From Gottschalkia acidurici 9a (lineage in GTDB: Bacteria; Bacillota; Clostridia; Tissierellales; Gottschalkiaceae), in the NCBI RefSeq assembly GCF_000299355.1, contig NC_018664.1, positions 1,472,380 through 1,536,379 of the forward strand: a DNA stretch of 64,000 nt, written 5' to 3'. Under the pieces are notes generated by a model, which did no database searches, was not told where the DNA came from, and was given only the letters and a program-made list of their open reading frames with translations. Each line of letters begins with the position of its first letter. Position 1 is the stretch's first letter. This document shows, piece after piece, positions 1-8,360 of the stretch. The translations under genes and the position numbers were made by a program.

Positions 1-163
1 GGATTCACTTATGGTAATAAAAGAAGTAAAGCCTAATGTTAAAGGGGTAATTGTTGTTGCTGAAGGAGCTGAAAATATAGAAGTGAAGGAAAAATTATAT
101 TCAGCGGTAAAAACAGTACTGGGTATATCGGGAAATAAAGTAGAGGTGTATTCAAGTAAATAA
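1..163 (+). CDS. spoIIIAG: Stage III sporulation protein AG, C-terminal end (partial)
   Basis: This is the last 53 codons of an open frame that enters from the left edge, read from base 2 to the TAA at 161-163. It sits 21 bp before spoIIIAH, which is the position of spoIIIAG in the spoIIIA operon. The tail has the alternating beta/alpha pattern of the ring-building domain of this family. SpoIIIAG forms part of the channel between mother cell and forespore. The call rests mainly on position and fold pattern, since most of the gene lies outside the window. Confidence 0.75.
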   Translation, partial: DSLMVIKEVKPNVKGVIVVAEGAENIEVKEKLYSAVKTVLGISGNKVEVYSSK

Positions 164-184
164 TTAATCAGAGGGGGAAATAAT

Positions 185-781
185 ATGTTTATGAAAAAGT
201 TTTTAAAGAAAAGAAGCGTTTTAGTATCTTCACTAGTATTTTTATTAGGGGTTGTGGGGTATTTCAATCATCAATTAACTCAAAAATCATTATTACAATC
301 ATCTAATGAATATGCAAAACATGAAGAAATGGAATTAAGTAGTTTAGGAAATTCAAAAGATGGTAATACTCAAGAAACATCTACAAAAAACGTAGAGGTA
401 ATAGATAGCAAAGGAAGTAAGGATGCAAAGCTTGCTAACTATTTTGTTGAACATAGATTATCTAGAGATAAGTTAAGGGGTGAATCAGTAGAAAGATTAA
501 ATAAAATGATAGAAGATGAAAAAACTGTAGCAGAAGTAAGAACAAATGCTCAAAAAGAATTAATAAGTATAGGTGAAAATTCAGAAATGGAACTGTATAT
601 AGAAGGTCTTATAAAAGGAAAAGGATTCGCAGATGCGTTAGTATTTTTAAATAAAGACAGTGCTAGAATAGTTGTAGATAAAGAAGAGCTAGAAGAAACT
701 GATGTAATGAAAATATTAGAAATAGTGACTACAGAAACAGAATTAGATTCTTCAAATATAAAAATTATGAAAAAGCAATAG
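185..781 (+). CDS. spoIIIAH: Stage III sporulation protein AH
   Basis: The 198-residue protein has a basic N-terminus, one membrane segment at about residues 11-27 and an extracytoplasmic domain containing a central charged helix and a YscJ/FliF-like ring-building fold. In sporulation SpoIIIAH is the mother-cell partner of forespore SpoIIQ and forms the feeding-tube channel across the two forespore membranes. The ATG at 185 follows an AGAGGGGG ribosome site. It is the last gene of the spoIIIA operon, directly after spoIIIAG; the next gene starts 70 bp later with its own ribosome site. Confidence 0.9.
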   Translation: MFMKKFLKKRSVLVSSLVFLLGVVGYFNHQLTQKSLLQSSNEYAKHEEMELSSLGNSKDGNTQETSTKNVEVIDSKGSKDAKLANYFVEHRLSRDKLRGESVERLNKMIEDEKTVAEVRTNAQKELISIGENSEMELYIEGLIKGKGFADALVFLNKDSARIVVDKEELEETDVMKILEIVTTETELDSSNIKIMKKQ

Positions 782-850
782 GAATGTTTGTAAAAAGACA
801 TACAGTTTGATATAATACACTCATAGGATTAAGGATACTTGGAGGTGGAG

Positions 851-1270
851 ATGTTGTCTAATGGAGATATCAATAGTGAAATAATGGATTATGGTCAAAT
901 TAAGATAGCAGACGAAGTGGTTGGAATTATTGCGGGACTGGCAGCTACAGAAGTTAAAGGAGTAGCAGGTATGAGCGGAGGTCTTGCAGGTGGTATAGCT
1001 GAGATGCTGGGGAGAAAAAATTTATCTAAAGGAGTAAAAGTAGAAGTTGGAGAAAGAGAAACTGCTATAGACCTATACATAATAGTAGAATATGGTATAA
1101 AGATACCAGAAGTAGCATGGGAAATCCAAGAGGGTGTTAAGAATGCAGTTGAAACTATGACAGGACTTAATGTTGTAGAAGTAAACATAAATATACAAGG
1201 TGTAAATATAGAAAAAGAAAGTAAAGAAGAAGATTTACAGTTACAGCAAAGTAGTAGTAGGCTAAAATAA
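851..1270 (+). CDS. Asp23/Gls24 family envelope stress protein
   Basis: About 139 residues with the Asp23 core: an IADEVVGIIAGLAATEVKGV-type N-terminal strand-helix, a glycine-rich GMSGGLAGGI loop and repeated valine-rich strands ending VEVNINIQGV. Asp23 proteins are cytoplasmic but held at the membrane by AmaP, and respond to envelope or alkaline stress. The next two genes are an AmaP homologue and a DUF2273 membrane protein, the usual partners. The ATG at 851 is chosen because GGAGGTG lies just upstream; a TTG at 854 is also possible. A terminator follows at once. Confidence 0.85.
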   Translation: MLSNGDINSEIMDYGQIKIADEVVGIIAGLAATEVKGVAGMSGGLAGGIAEMLGRKNLSKGVKVEVGERETAIDLYIIVEYGIKIPEVAWEIQEGVKNAVETMTGLNVVEVNINIQGVNIEKESKEEDLQLQQSSSRLK

Positions 1271-1273
1271 CTT

Positions 1274-1302
1274 AACCCTCTGATTTTTCAGAGGGTTATT
1301 TA
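1274..1302 (+). terminator. Hairpin terminator after asp23-like gene
   Basis: AACCCTCTGA pairs with TCAGAGGGTT across a TTTT loop and is followed by ATTTAAAA. It lies between the Asp23 gene and amaP, so it probably lowers rather than abolishes expression of the downstream pair. Confidence 0.8.
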
Positions 1303-1329
1303 AAATTGTTCAAAAATAAGGGGGTTAAT

Positions 1330-1872
1330 ATGAGTATATTCAATAAAATTTTTTCGAAAGTTGCTGTACTATTCCTAGGAGTAGTATCAGTTATATTTAT
1401 ATTTTTACCATTTAACACTATGAGTACTTTATCTTTTAAAAGTATAAGTGAATATGTTAATATAATAAATGGAAATTATTTATACTCGATATTAGGTGTT
1501 ATTTTGTTTATGCTAAGTATGATATCACTATTTTCAGGGGTAAAAACAAATTCAAACAGATCTAGTCATATTGTAACTTATATGAACTTTGGGGACTTAA
1601 GAATCTCAGATGAAGCTATAAAAGGACTAACTCACAATATAATTTCAAAAATTATAGGAATAAGAGATTCTAAAATAATAGTTAATTTTATAGAAGGATA
1701 TGTAATAATTCTTATAAAAGGACAAGTTAGTCCGGATATTAATATTCCTGAAGTTGCTAAAGAAATACAAGATAAAGTAAAAGAAACTATAGAAAACAAT
1801 ACTGGAATAGAAGTAAAAGAAGTAAATGTAGAAGTTGTAGCCATATCATCACCTATGAAAGCATTAAAATAG
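1330..1872 (+). CDS. amaP: Alkaline shock response membrane anchor protein AmaP
   Basis: About 180 residues with two N-terminal membrane segments (roughly residues 8-29 and 45-65) followed by a cytoplasmic Asp23-like domain that ends in VKEVNVEVVAI, closely echoing the neighbouring Asp23 protein. In Firmicutes AmaP anchors Asp23 to the membrane. The ATG at 1330 has AAGGGGGTT at the right distance; an upstream in-frame TTG has none. It lies 15 bp before the DUF2273 gene, so the two are likely co-transcribed. Confidence 0.8.
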   Translation: MSIFNKIFSKVAVLFLGVVSVIFIFLPFNTMSTLSFKSISEYVNIINGNYLYSILGVILFMLSMISLFSGVKTNSNRSSHIVTYMNFGDLRISDEAIKGLTHNIISKIIGIRDSKIIVNFIEGYVIILIKGQVSPDINIPEVAKEIQDKVKETIENNTGIEVKEVNVEVVAISSPMKALK

Positions 1873-1887
1873 TGTAGAGGTGTTAAA

Positions 1888-2112
1888 ATGTTAAATGAAA
1901 AATTAATAGAATTTTTTAAAAATAATACTGGAAAGATAATCGGAAGTTTGATAGGATTAGTTCTGGCAATTTTTATCTTAATAGTGGGATTATTTAAAAC
2001 TTTGTTTATTTTAATGTTTATATTGATGGGTTACTTTATTGGAAGCAAAATAGATAACAAAGAAGACTTAAGAGAAGTATTACGTCGTATACTTCCTCCT
2101 GATAAAATATAA
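1888..2112 (+). CDS. DUF2273 small integral membrane protein
   Basis: A 74-residue protein with a glycine-rich membrane hairpin (about residues 13-55, GKIIGSLIGLVLAIFIL then a second hydrophobic run ending GYFIGSKID) and a charged C-terminus. This is the DUF2273 protein that accompanies Asp23 and AmaP in Firmicutes; its molecular role is unknown, probably envelope-stress membrane organisation. The start is preceded by AGAGGTG. Confidence 0.8.
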   Translation: MLNEKLIEFFKNNTGKIIGSLIGLVLAIFILIVGLFKTLFILMFILMGYFIGSKIDNKEDLREVLRRILPPDKI

Positions 2113-2178
2113 TAGCACACATATAACTCGCATTTAATGCTAAAAATAGTCCTAAGAAAAAAATAATGGAGGATTAAT

Positions 2179-2592
2179 ATGGGAAGAAAAATAGCTAGAG
2201 AATCAGCAATGAAACTTTTATATCAAATGGAGGTTAATGATGACTTTTCACAAGATGCAATGAACATATTTTATGAAAATAATAAGCTTAGATCAGATGA
2301 AAGACTATATGTAGATGAAGTTGTGAAAGGTGTTATAAGTAACATTGAAAAAATTGATGAAGTCATAGAACAGAACTCACAAGGGTGGAAAATAAAAAGA
2401 ATAGCTAAGGTTGACCTATCAATACTTAGAATATCTATATTTGAAATAATGTTTAAAAGTGAAATACCTTATCAAGTTTCAATAAATGAAGCTATAAACA
2501 TATCTAAAGAATATAGCACAAATGATTCTAGTAAATTTATTAATGGGTTACTAGGAGCGTTTTCAAATAACTGGATTAGGGATAACAAGTAA
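2179..2592 (+). CDS. nusB: Transcription antitermination factor NusB
   Basis: A 137-residue all-helical protein opening with MGRKIARESAMKLLYQMEVN and containing the family signature ILRISIFEIMF and a C-terminal INEAINISKEYSTNDSSKFINGLLG segment. NusB binds boxA RNA with NusE (S10) in the rRNA antitermination complex. Length matches the family. It has a strong TGGAGGAT ribosome site, and sits upstream of xseA-xseB-ispA-dxs as in most Clostridia. Confidence 0.95.
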   Translation: MGRKIARESAMKLLYQMEVNDDFSQDAMNIFYENNKLRSDERLYVDEVVKGVISNIEKIDEVIEQNSQGWKIKRIAKVDLSILRISIFEIMFKSEIPYQVSINEAINISKEYSTNDSSKFINGLLGAFSNNWIRDNK

Positions 2593-2648
2593 ATTAAGTT
2601 TATCCCTTTATTTTAGTTGAAATTTAATTTGTAATGTTTGTAAATTAG

Positions 2649-2682
2649 GCCTGTTTCAACATAGTATAAGGACAGGCTTTTA
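2649..2682 (+). terminator. Hairpin terminator after nusB
   Basis: GCCTGT pairs with ACAGGC across an 18-nt loop and is followed by TTTTATTC. It separates nusB from the exonuclease VII genes. Confidence 0.6.
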
Positions 2683-2728
2683 TTCTAGAAAAAACTCTAG
2701 ATCATATAGATATGGAGGACTATTAATA

Positions 2729-3949
2729 ATGGAATTAAAACCATTGAAAGTTAGCGAGCTGAATCAATATATTAAAAGAATAATAATAAGTGATCCTATC
2801 CTTTACAATATAAGTGTTGAGGGTGAAATTTCTAATTTCAAGCATCATCATAATGGACATATGTACTTTACTATAAAAGACGAAAAAAGTAAGGTAAAAT
2901 GTATAATGTTTAGTGAAGATAACAATATCTTAGATTTCATTCCTGAAGATGGAATGAATGTATATATAACTGGATATGTATCTGTTTATGATAGAGAAGG
3001 TAGTTATCAACTATATATAAAAAAGATGAGAAAAAAAGGATTAGGTGAACTTTATGAAGCTTTTCAAAAGTTAAAATTGAGTTTAGAGAAGCAAGGATTG
3101 TTTAAAGAAGACAATAAAAAAACAATACCTTACATGCCAAGAAAGGTTGGGATAGTAACATCTTCAACAGGAGCTGCAGTTAGAGATATAATAACAACTA
3201 TAAAAAGAAGAATGAGAACAATAGATATTTTAATTTATCAAGTAATGGTTCAAGGAGATAAAGCACATATAGACATATGCAAAGGAATAAAATACTTTAA
3301 TAGTAGAAACGATATAGATGTCCTCATAATTGGGAGAGGTGGCGGATCTATAGAGGAGCTTTGGGCTTTTAATGAAGAGAGTATTGCAAGGGAAATATAT
3401 GATTCAAAGATTCCAGTGATCTCAGCTGTAGGACATGAAACAGATTTTACTATAGCTGATTTTGTTGCTGACATACGAGCGTCTACACCGTCAGTGGCTG
3501 CTGAAATTGCTACACCCTCTGTAGATAGTATTAAATATAAGATGGACTCTTTATTAAATAATCTTATAATGAACTACAGTAAGATAGTTGAATCAAAAAG
3601 AAAAGATATTGAGTTACTTAAAAAAGAAATAATTATAAATAGTCCTGTTTATAAAACCAAAGAATCAGAAATTAAATTAAAAGTCTTATACAAAGATCTA
3701 GTAGAAAAAATGAGTATGAAAATTAATTTAGAAAAGAATGATCTTAGAGAAAAATCAAATAAGTTAAATGCATTAAGCCCACTATCAGTATTGAATAGAG
3801 GTTATAATATAGCTATCAATGAGCAAAGTAAGACTGTAAAGTCTATAAATGATATTGAACAAGGTGAAAAACTAGAGCTTATATTCCAAGATGGAAATGT
3901 AAATGTTAAAATTGTAAGTGTTGAAAGTAAGGTGAATAATTATGAGTAA
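2729..3949 (+). CDS. xseA: Exodeoxyribonuclease VII large subunit
   Basis: 406 residues. The N-terminal OB-fold (about 1-100) contains SVEGEISNFKHH; the central catalytic domain carries GIVTSSTGAAVRDI and the signature GRGGGSIEELWAFNEE at about residues 204-219, followed by AVGHETDFTIADFVAD. A coiled-coil segment and a short C-terminal segment complete it. With XseB it degrades single-stranded DNA to oligonucleotides in repair. It overlaps xseB by 8 bp, which indicates translational coupling. Confidence 0.95.
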   Translation: MELKPLKVSELNQYIKRIIISDPILYNISVEGEISNFKHHHNGHMYFTIKDEKSKVKCIMFSEDNNILDFIPEDGMNVYITGYVSVYDREGSYQLYIKKMRKKGLGELYEAFQKLKLSLEKQGLFKEDNKKTIPYMPRKVGIVTSSTGAAVRDIITTIKRRMRTIDILIYQVMVQGDKAHIDICKGIKYFNSRNDIDVLIIGRGGGSIEELWAFNEESIAREIYDSKIPVISAVGHETDFTIADFVADIRASTPSVAAEIATPSVDSIKYKMDSLLNNLIMNYSKIVESKRKDIELLKKEIIINSPVYKTKESEIKLKVLYKDLVEKMSMKINLEKNDLREKSNKLNALSPLSVLNRGYNIAINEQSKTVKSINDIEQGEKLELIFQDGNVNVKIVSVESKVNNYE

Positions 3950-4178
3950 AGATGATTTAAATACTTCATTCGAAGAGTCGCTAAAAAGCTTAGAAGATAT
4001 AGTATCAAAGTTGGAAAAAGGAAGTCTGACATTAGATGAATCATTAGATGAATTTCAAAAAGGCATAGAAATTTACAAGTATTGCAACAAGATATTAAAT
4101 GATGCTGAAGGAAAAATAAAACTGATACTTGAAAGTGAAGATGGGGAAATAGTTAGTCATGAATTCGATAATATCTAA
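3942..4178 (+). CDS. xseB: Exodeoxyribonuclease VII small subunit
   Basis: A 78-residue helical protein with the family pattern FEESLKSLEDIVSKLEKGSL followed by LDESLDEFQKGIEIYKYCN. Several XseB helices wrap the XseA coiled coil to form the holoenzyme. It starts inside the end of xseA and is followed 25 bp later by ispA, so xseA-xseB-ispA-dxs probably form one transcript. Confidence 0.93.
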   Translation: MSKDDLNTSFEESLKSLEDIVSKLEKGSLTLDESLDEFQKGIEIYKYCNKILNDAEGKIKLILESEDGEIVSHEFDNI

Positions 4179-4203
4179 TAACAAAAAGATAGGAGAAGTA
4201 GAC

Positions 4204-5100
4204 ATGGAATTTAAGGACGAAATAAAAAAATACTCAGATATAATAGGAAAAAATTTAGAAAAAATATTACCTGATAATGATTGTTTCCAAGGAACAGTTT
4301 GTGAATCTATGAAATATAGTATACTTGCAGGTGGAAAAAGAATAAGACCAATATTAACTTTAAAAGCCTTTGAATTAGTGAGTAAAAGTAGCTTTGAAAA
4401 GGCATTGCCTTTTGCATCAGCTATAGAAATGATACACACGTATTCATTAATACATGATGATCTACCGCCAATGGATAATGATGATTTTAGGAGAGGAAAG
4501 CCTACAAATCATAAAGTATACGGTGAAGCTATGGCTATATTAGCAGGTGATGCACTTTTAAACTTTGCTTATGAAACTATGATAGAGAGTATTCCGGAAA
4601 CGTCAAAAGATGTATCTGGATATATAAAAGCTATTAAAGAAATAGGAAAGGCCGCAGGAGTATATGGTATGATAGGAGGACAAGTTGTAGATATCATATC
4701 AGATGAAAATATAATGAGTGAGGAACAATTAAGATTTATACATAATAAAAAGACATCAGCTTTGATAGAAGCTTCTATTTTGTCAGGAGCATTTCTAGCG
4801 AATGCAAGTGACAATCAGATAATCGCATTAAAAAAATATGGTGAAGCAATAGGCCTTTGTTTTCAGATAAGAGACGATATACTAGATAAAATAGGCGATA
4901 ATGAAAAGCTTGGAAAAAGTGTAGGTAGTGATGAAGCGAATAAGAAACTTACTTACTTAACTTTATATGGAATGGAAAAGTCTATAGAAAAAACTCATGA
5001 ATTATGTAAAGAAGCTATAGAAGCATTAGATATCTTTGATAGTAAGGACACTATATTTTTTAAACAATTTGCTGAGTATTTAGTATATAGAGAGAGTTAA
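4204..5100 (+). CDS. ispA: Polyprenyl synthetase (farnesyl/geranylgeranyl diphosphate synthase)
   Basis: 298 residues from the ATG at 4204, which has ATAGGAGAAG upstream; a longer in-frame start at 4159 overlaps xseB and has no ribosome site. The first aspartate-rich motif DDLPPMDNDD is at residues 85-94 and the second, IRDDILD, lies in the C-terminal half. The enzyme condenses isopentenyl diphosphate onto allylic diphosphates in the cytoplasm, feeding undecaprenyl phosphate and quinone synthesis. Its neighbour dxs starts the same MEP isoprenoid pathway. Exact chain length cannot be fixed by eye. Confidence 0.92.
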   Translation: MEFKDEIKKYSDIIGKNLEKILPDNDCFQGTVCESMKYSILAGGKRIRPILTLKAFELVSKSSFEKALPFASAIEMIHTYSLIHDDLPPMDNDDFRRGKPTNHKVYGEAMAILAGDALLNFAYETMIESIPETSKDVSGYIKAIKEIGKAAGVYGMIGGQVVDIISDENIMSEEQLRFIHNKKTSALIEASILSGAFLANASDNQIIALKKYGEAIGLCFQIRDDILDKIGDNEKLGKSVGSDEANKKLTYLTLYGMEKSIEKTHELCKEAIEALDIFDSKDTIFFKQFAEYLVYRES

Positions 5101-5124
5101 GTTAAAAATAATTATAAAAGTGGG

Positions 5125-7005
5125 ATGAATGAATTGAAAAGTATACTTGCTGATTATAAAAGCTTAGAAGATTTAAAAAAAATGGATATAGAAGAATTAA
5201 ATTTATTTGCTAAAGAGATAAGACAACTTATAATAGAGACTGTCTCGAATAATGGAGGTCATCTTTCATCAAACTTAGGAGTAGTAGAGCTTACTTTAGC
5301 TTTGCATAAGATTTTTAATACAGAAAGAGATAAAATAATATGGGATGTAGGACATCAATCTTATACTCATAAAATATTAACTGGTAGAAAAGATGATTTT
5401 CACACCTTAAGAAAATATAAAGGAATAAGTGGCTTTCCAAAGAGAAAAGAGAGCATTCATGATGCTTTTGATACTGGACATAGTTCAACATCTATATCCG
5501 CAGGATTAGGCTATGCGTTATCTAGAGATATAAAAAAAGAAGATTATAGCGTAGTATCAGTTATAGGAGATGGGGCTATGACTGCAGGCATGGCTTTTGA
5601 AGCATTGAATCATGCGGGTGATATAAAATCAGATTTAATTGTGGTATTAAATGATAATGAAATGTCAATATCTGAGAATGTGGGCGGGTTGTCAAGATAT
5701 TTAGAAGGATTAAGAACTACTCCAACATATTTTAAGGTAAAAGAGGACGTAGAATATATTCTTAATAGCATACCTGCTATAGGAAAAAGAGTACTGAAAA
5801 CCGCTGGAAGAGCTAAAGATAGTGTTAAATACTTCTTAGTCCCAGGAATGTTTTTTGAAGATATAGGGTTTAAGTATTTTGGTCCAATAGATGGTCATAA
5901 TATAAGTGAGATTATGAATGTTTTAAAAATGGCTAAAAAAGTGGGGGGACCTGTTTTAGTTCATGTAGTTACTAAAAAGGGTAAAGGCTATAAACCTGCT
6001 GAAAAACATCCAGATATATTTCATGGAGCATCATCATTTGATATAGAAACAGGAGAATCGCTTAAAAAGAATTCTAAAGAAACTTATTCAGATGTTTTGG
6101 GAAATACTTTAGTAGAGTTAGCAGAAAAAGATGAAAATATAGTAGCAATAACAGCAGCAATGCCATCTGGAACAGGACTAGATAGTTTTAGAGAAAATTT
6201 TAAAGATCGTTTCTTTGATGTAGGTATAGCTGAACAACATGGAGTGACATTTGCTGCAGGACTTGCAGCTAATGGAATGAAGCCGTTTTTTGCAGTATAT
6301 TCTACCTTTTTACAGAGAGGATATGATCAAATTATACATGATGTTTGTATTCAAAAACTACCAGTTACATTTATAATCGATAGAGCTGGTCTGGTAGGAG
6401 ATGATGGCGAGACGCATCATGGAGTATTTGACTTATCTTACTTGTCTCATATGCCTAACTTAATCATAATGGCGCCAAAGGATAAAAGTGAATTCATAGA
6501 AATGATAAAATTTTCATCAAAACTTGAATTACCTTCTGCGATAAGATTTCCTAGAGGAGCATGTATAAACTTTATAGAAGAAAAATGCCTACCTATAGAA
6601 GTAGGAAAGAGTGAAGTTATAAATCATGGTGAAAAAATAGCATTAATATCGCTAGGCAAGATGGTTGAGGTTAGCTATAAGGCCATAATGGAATTAAAGG
6701 AAATTGGAAAAAACATAACTTTAATAAATGGAAGGTTTGTAAAGCCGCTAGATGAAAAATTAATTTTGGATGTTGCTAAGAGTCATCAAGTAATAATAAC
6801 TTTAGAGGATAATGCTAAAATTGGTGGTTTCGGAAGCCTAATAAATAATTTACTAATAAAAAACAACTTTAAAGGAAAAGTTATAAATATATCTATACCT
6901 GATGAATTTGTAGAACATGGTAGTGTTGAGAAATTGTATGAGGAGCTTGGCATGGATAAAGAAAGTATAAAGAATATAATTCTTGAGAATTTAGTGGATT
7001 TATAA
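5125..7005 (+). CDS. dxs: 1-deoxy-D-xylulose-5-phosphate synthase
   Basis: 626 residues, the usual length. The N-terminal thiamine diphosphate domain has GHQSYTHKILTGRKDDF and GDGAMTAGMAFEALNHAG; the pyrimidine-binding domain has FDVGIAEQHGVTFAAGLA; a transketolase C-terminal domain follows. It condenses pyruvate and glyceraldehyde-3-phosphate in the first step of the MEP pathway. The ATG at 5125 has a weak GTGGG upstream, and a TTG at 5134 is a possible alternative. tlyA begins 13 bp after it. Confidence 0.96.
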   Translation: MNELKSILADYKSLEDLKKMDIEELNLFAKEIRQLIIETVSNNGGHLSSNLGVVELTLALHKIFNTERDKIIWDVGHQSYTHKILTGRKDDFHTLRKYKGISGFPKRKESIHDAFDTGHSSTSISAGLGYALSRDIKKEDYSVVSVIGDGAMTAGMAFEALNHAGDIKSDLIVVLNDNEMSISENVGGLSRYLEGLRTTPTYFKVKEDVEYILNSIPAIGKRVLKTAGRAKDSVKYFLVPGMFFEDIGFKYFGPIDGHNISEIMNVLKMAKKVGGPVLVHVVTKKGKGYKPAEKHPDIFHGASSFDIETGESLKKNSKETYSDVLGNTLVELAEKDENIVAITAAMPSGTGLDSFRENFKDRFFDVGIAEQHGVTFAAGLAANGMKPFFAVYSTFLQRGYDQIIHDVCIQKLPVTFIIDRAGLVGDDGETHHGVFDLSYLSHMPNLIIMAPKDKSEFIEMIKFSSKLELPSAIRFPRGACINFIEEKCLPIEVGKSEVINHGEKIALISLGKMVEVSYKAIMELKEIGKNITLINGRFVKPLDEKLILDVAKSHQVIITLEDNAKIGGFGSLINNLLIKNNFKGKVINISIPDEFVEHGSVEKLYEELGMDKESIKNIILENLVDL

Positions 7006-7018
7006 TGGGAGAAATTAG

Positions 7019-7816
7019 ATGAAAAAAGAAAGAATAGATGTACTTTTAGTTGAAAAAGGACTAGCTGAAAGTAGAGAGAAAGCCAAAAGATTTATAATGG
7101 CAGGAATAGTTTTTGTTGATAATGAAAAAATAGATAAAAGTGGAACTAAAGTATCAGTGGAAAGTGATATTTTAGTTAAAGGTAATCCATTACCATACGT
7201 AAGTAGGGGAGGACTCAAACTAGAAAAAGCATTGAAAGAGTTTCCAATTTCAGTAGAAGATAAAGTGGCTCTTGACATAGGCGCTTCAACAGGAGGATTT
7301 ACTGACTGTATGCTTAAAAATGGAGCAAAAAAAGTTTATGCAATAGATGTTGGATATGGACAGTTGGCTTGGGAAATTAGAAGTAACGAAAAAGTTATTC
7401 CTATGGATAGAACTAATATAAGATATGTTAAGAAAGAAGATATAGGAGAACTAAGTGATTTTGTAAGTATAGATGTATCTTTTATTTCTTTAAAACTGAT
7501 TCTTCCTGTAGTTAAAGAACTTACTAAAGAAGATGTGGAAGTCATAGCTCTTATAAAGCCACAATTCGAAGCTGGAAGAGAAAAGGTTGGAAAAAAAGGT
7601 GTAGTAAAAGATAAAAAGGTACATCAAGAAGTGATAGAACAGATAAATAGTTTCTGTGAAAGTATAGGACTATATATTAATGACTTAACTTATTCACCTA
7701 TAAAAGGTGCTGAAGGAAATCGTGAATATTTGGCCTATATAACTAAAAGAGAACCAAATAGAGATATAGTTGAATTAATTAATACGGTAGTTAACGAGTC
7801 TCATGATGAATTATAA
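7019..7816 (+). CDS. tlyA: TlyA family rRNA (cytidine-2'-O)-methyltransferase
   Basis: 265 residues. An S4 RNA-binding domain (about residues 1-60, IDVLLVEKGLAESREKAKRF) is followed by a class I SAM-binding domain with VALDIGASTGGFTDCML and the FtsJ-like SIDVSFISLKLILP strand. TlyA methylates 16S and 23S rRNA in several bacteria and was historically named hemolysin A. The gene lies between dxs and argR as in most Clostridia. The exact rRNA target here is inferred from the family. Confidence 0.9.
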   Translation: MKKERIDVLLVEKGLAESREKAKRFIMAGIVFVDNEKIDKSGTKVSVESDILVKGNPLPYVSRGGLKLEKALKEFPISVEDKVALDIGASTGGFTDCMLKNGAKKVYAIDVGYGQLAWEIRSNEKVIPMDRTNIRYVKKEDIGELSDFVSIDVSFISLKLILPVVKELTKEDVEVIALIKPQFEAGREKVGKKGVVKDKKVHQEVIEQINSFCESIGLYINDLTYSPIKGAEGNREYLAYITKREPNRDIVELINTVVNESHDEL

Positions 7817-7889
7817 ATAAGATTAATAAATTTCATGTAAGGGTTGTTATTATCTAGATGTAAAACTGAAAACAAAGGAGATAATAATA

Positions 7890-8342
7890 TTGAAAAAATA
7901 TGCAAGACAATCAAAAATTTTAGAACTTATAGAAAATAATGAAATAGAAACTCAAGAAGATTTAGCAGATCATTTAAAAAGACTAAAAATAGATGTGACT
8001 CAAGCAACAGTTTCAAGAGATATTAGAGAATTAAGATTAGTAAAGGTACTTTCAAGCACAGGAAAATATAAGTATGCGCCAATTGGTCAAAGTACCGAAG
8101 GAACCACAGATAGACTTATAAAAATCTTTAAGAACTCTATAATATCTGTTAATATAGCAGGACATATGTTAGTCGTGAAAACATTACCAGGAGCTGCTCA
8201 AATATGTGCATCAGCTGTAGATTCTTTAGGAATGGAAGAGATAGCTGGTAGTATAGCAGGTGATGATACTATATTCGTTGCAATAAGTGACATAGACAAA
8301 GTGAAAGAAATAGCTCAGACACTACAAAAACTTCTAAGCTAA
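7890..8342 (+). CDS. argR: Arginine repressor
   Basis: 150 residues with a TTG start positioned after AAAGGAGATAA. The N-terminal winged helix includes QEDLADHLKRLKIDVTQATV and SRDIRELRLVKV; the C-terminal hexamerisation and arginine-binding domain ends with EIAGSIAGDDTIFVAI. ArgR senses arginine and controls arginine synthesis or breakdown. No arginine genes lie nearby; the argR-recN pairing is the standard Firmicute arrangement. Confidence 0.95.
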   Translation: MKKYARQSKILELIENNEIETQEDLADHLKRLKIDVTQATVSRDIRELRLVKVLSSTGKYKYAPIGQSTEGTTDRLIKIFKNSIISVNIAGHMLVVKTLPGAAQICASAVDSLGMEEIAGSIAGDDTIFVAISDIDKVKEIAQTLQKLLS

Positions 8343-8360
8343 TAATTAAGAGGTGACTAT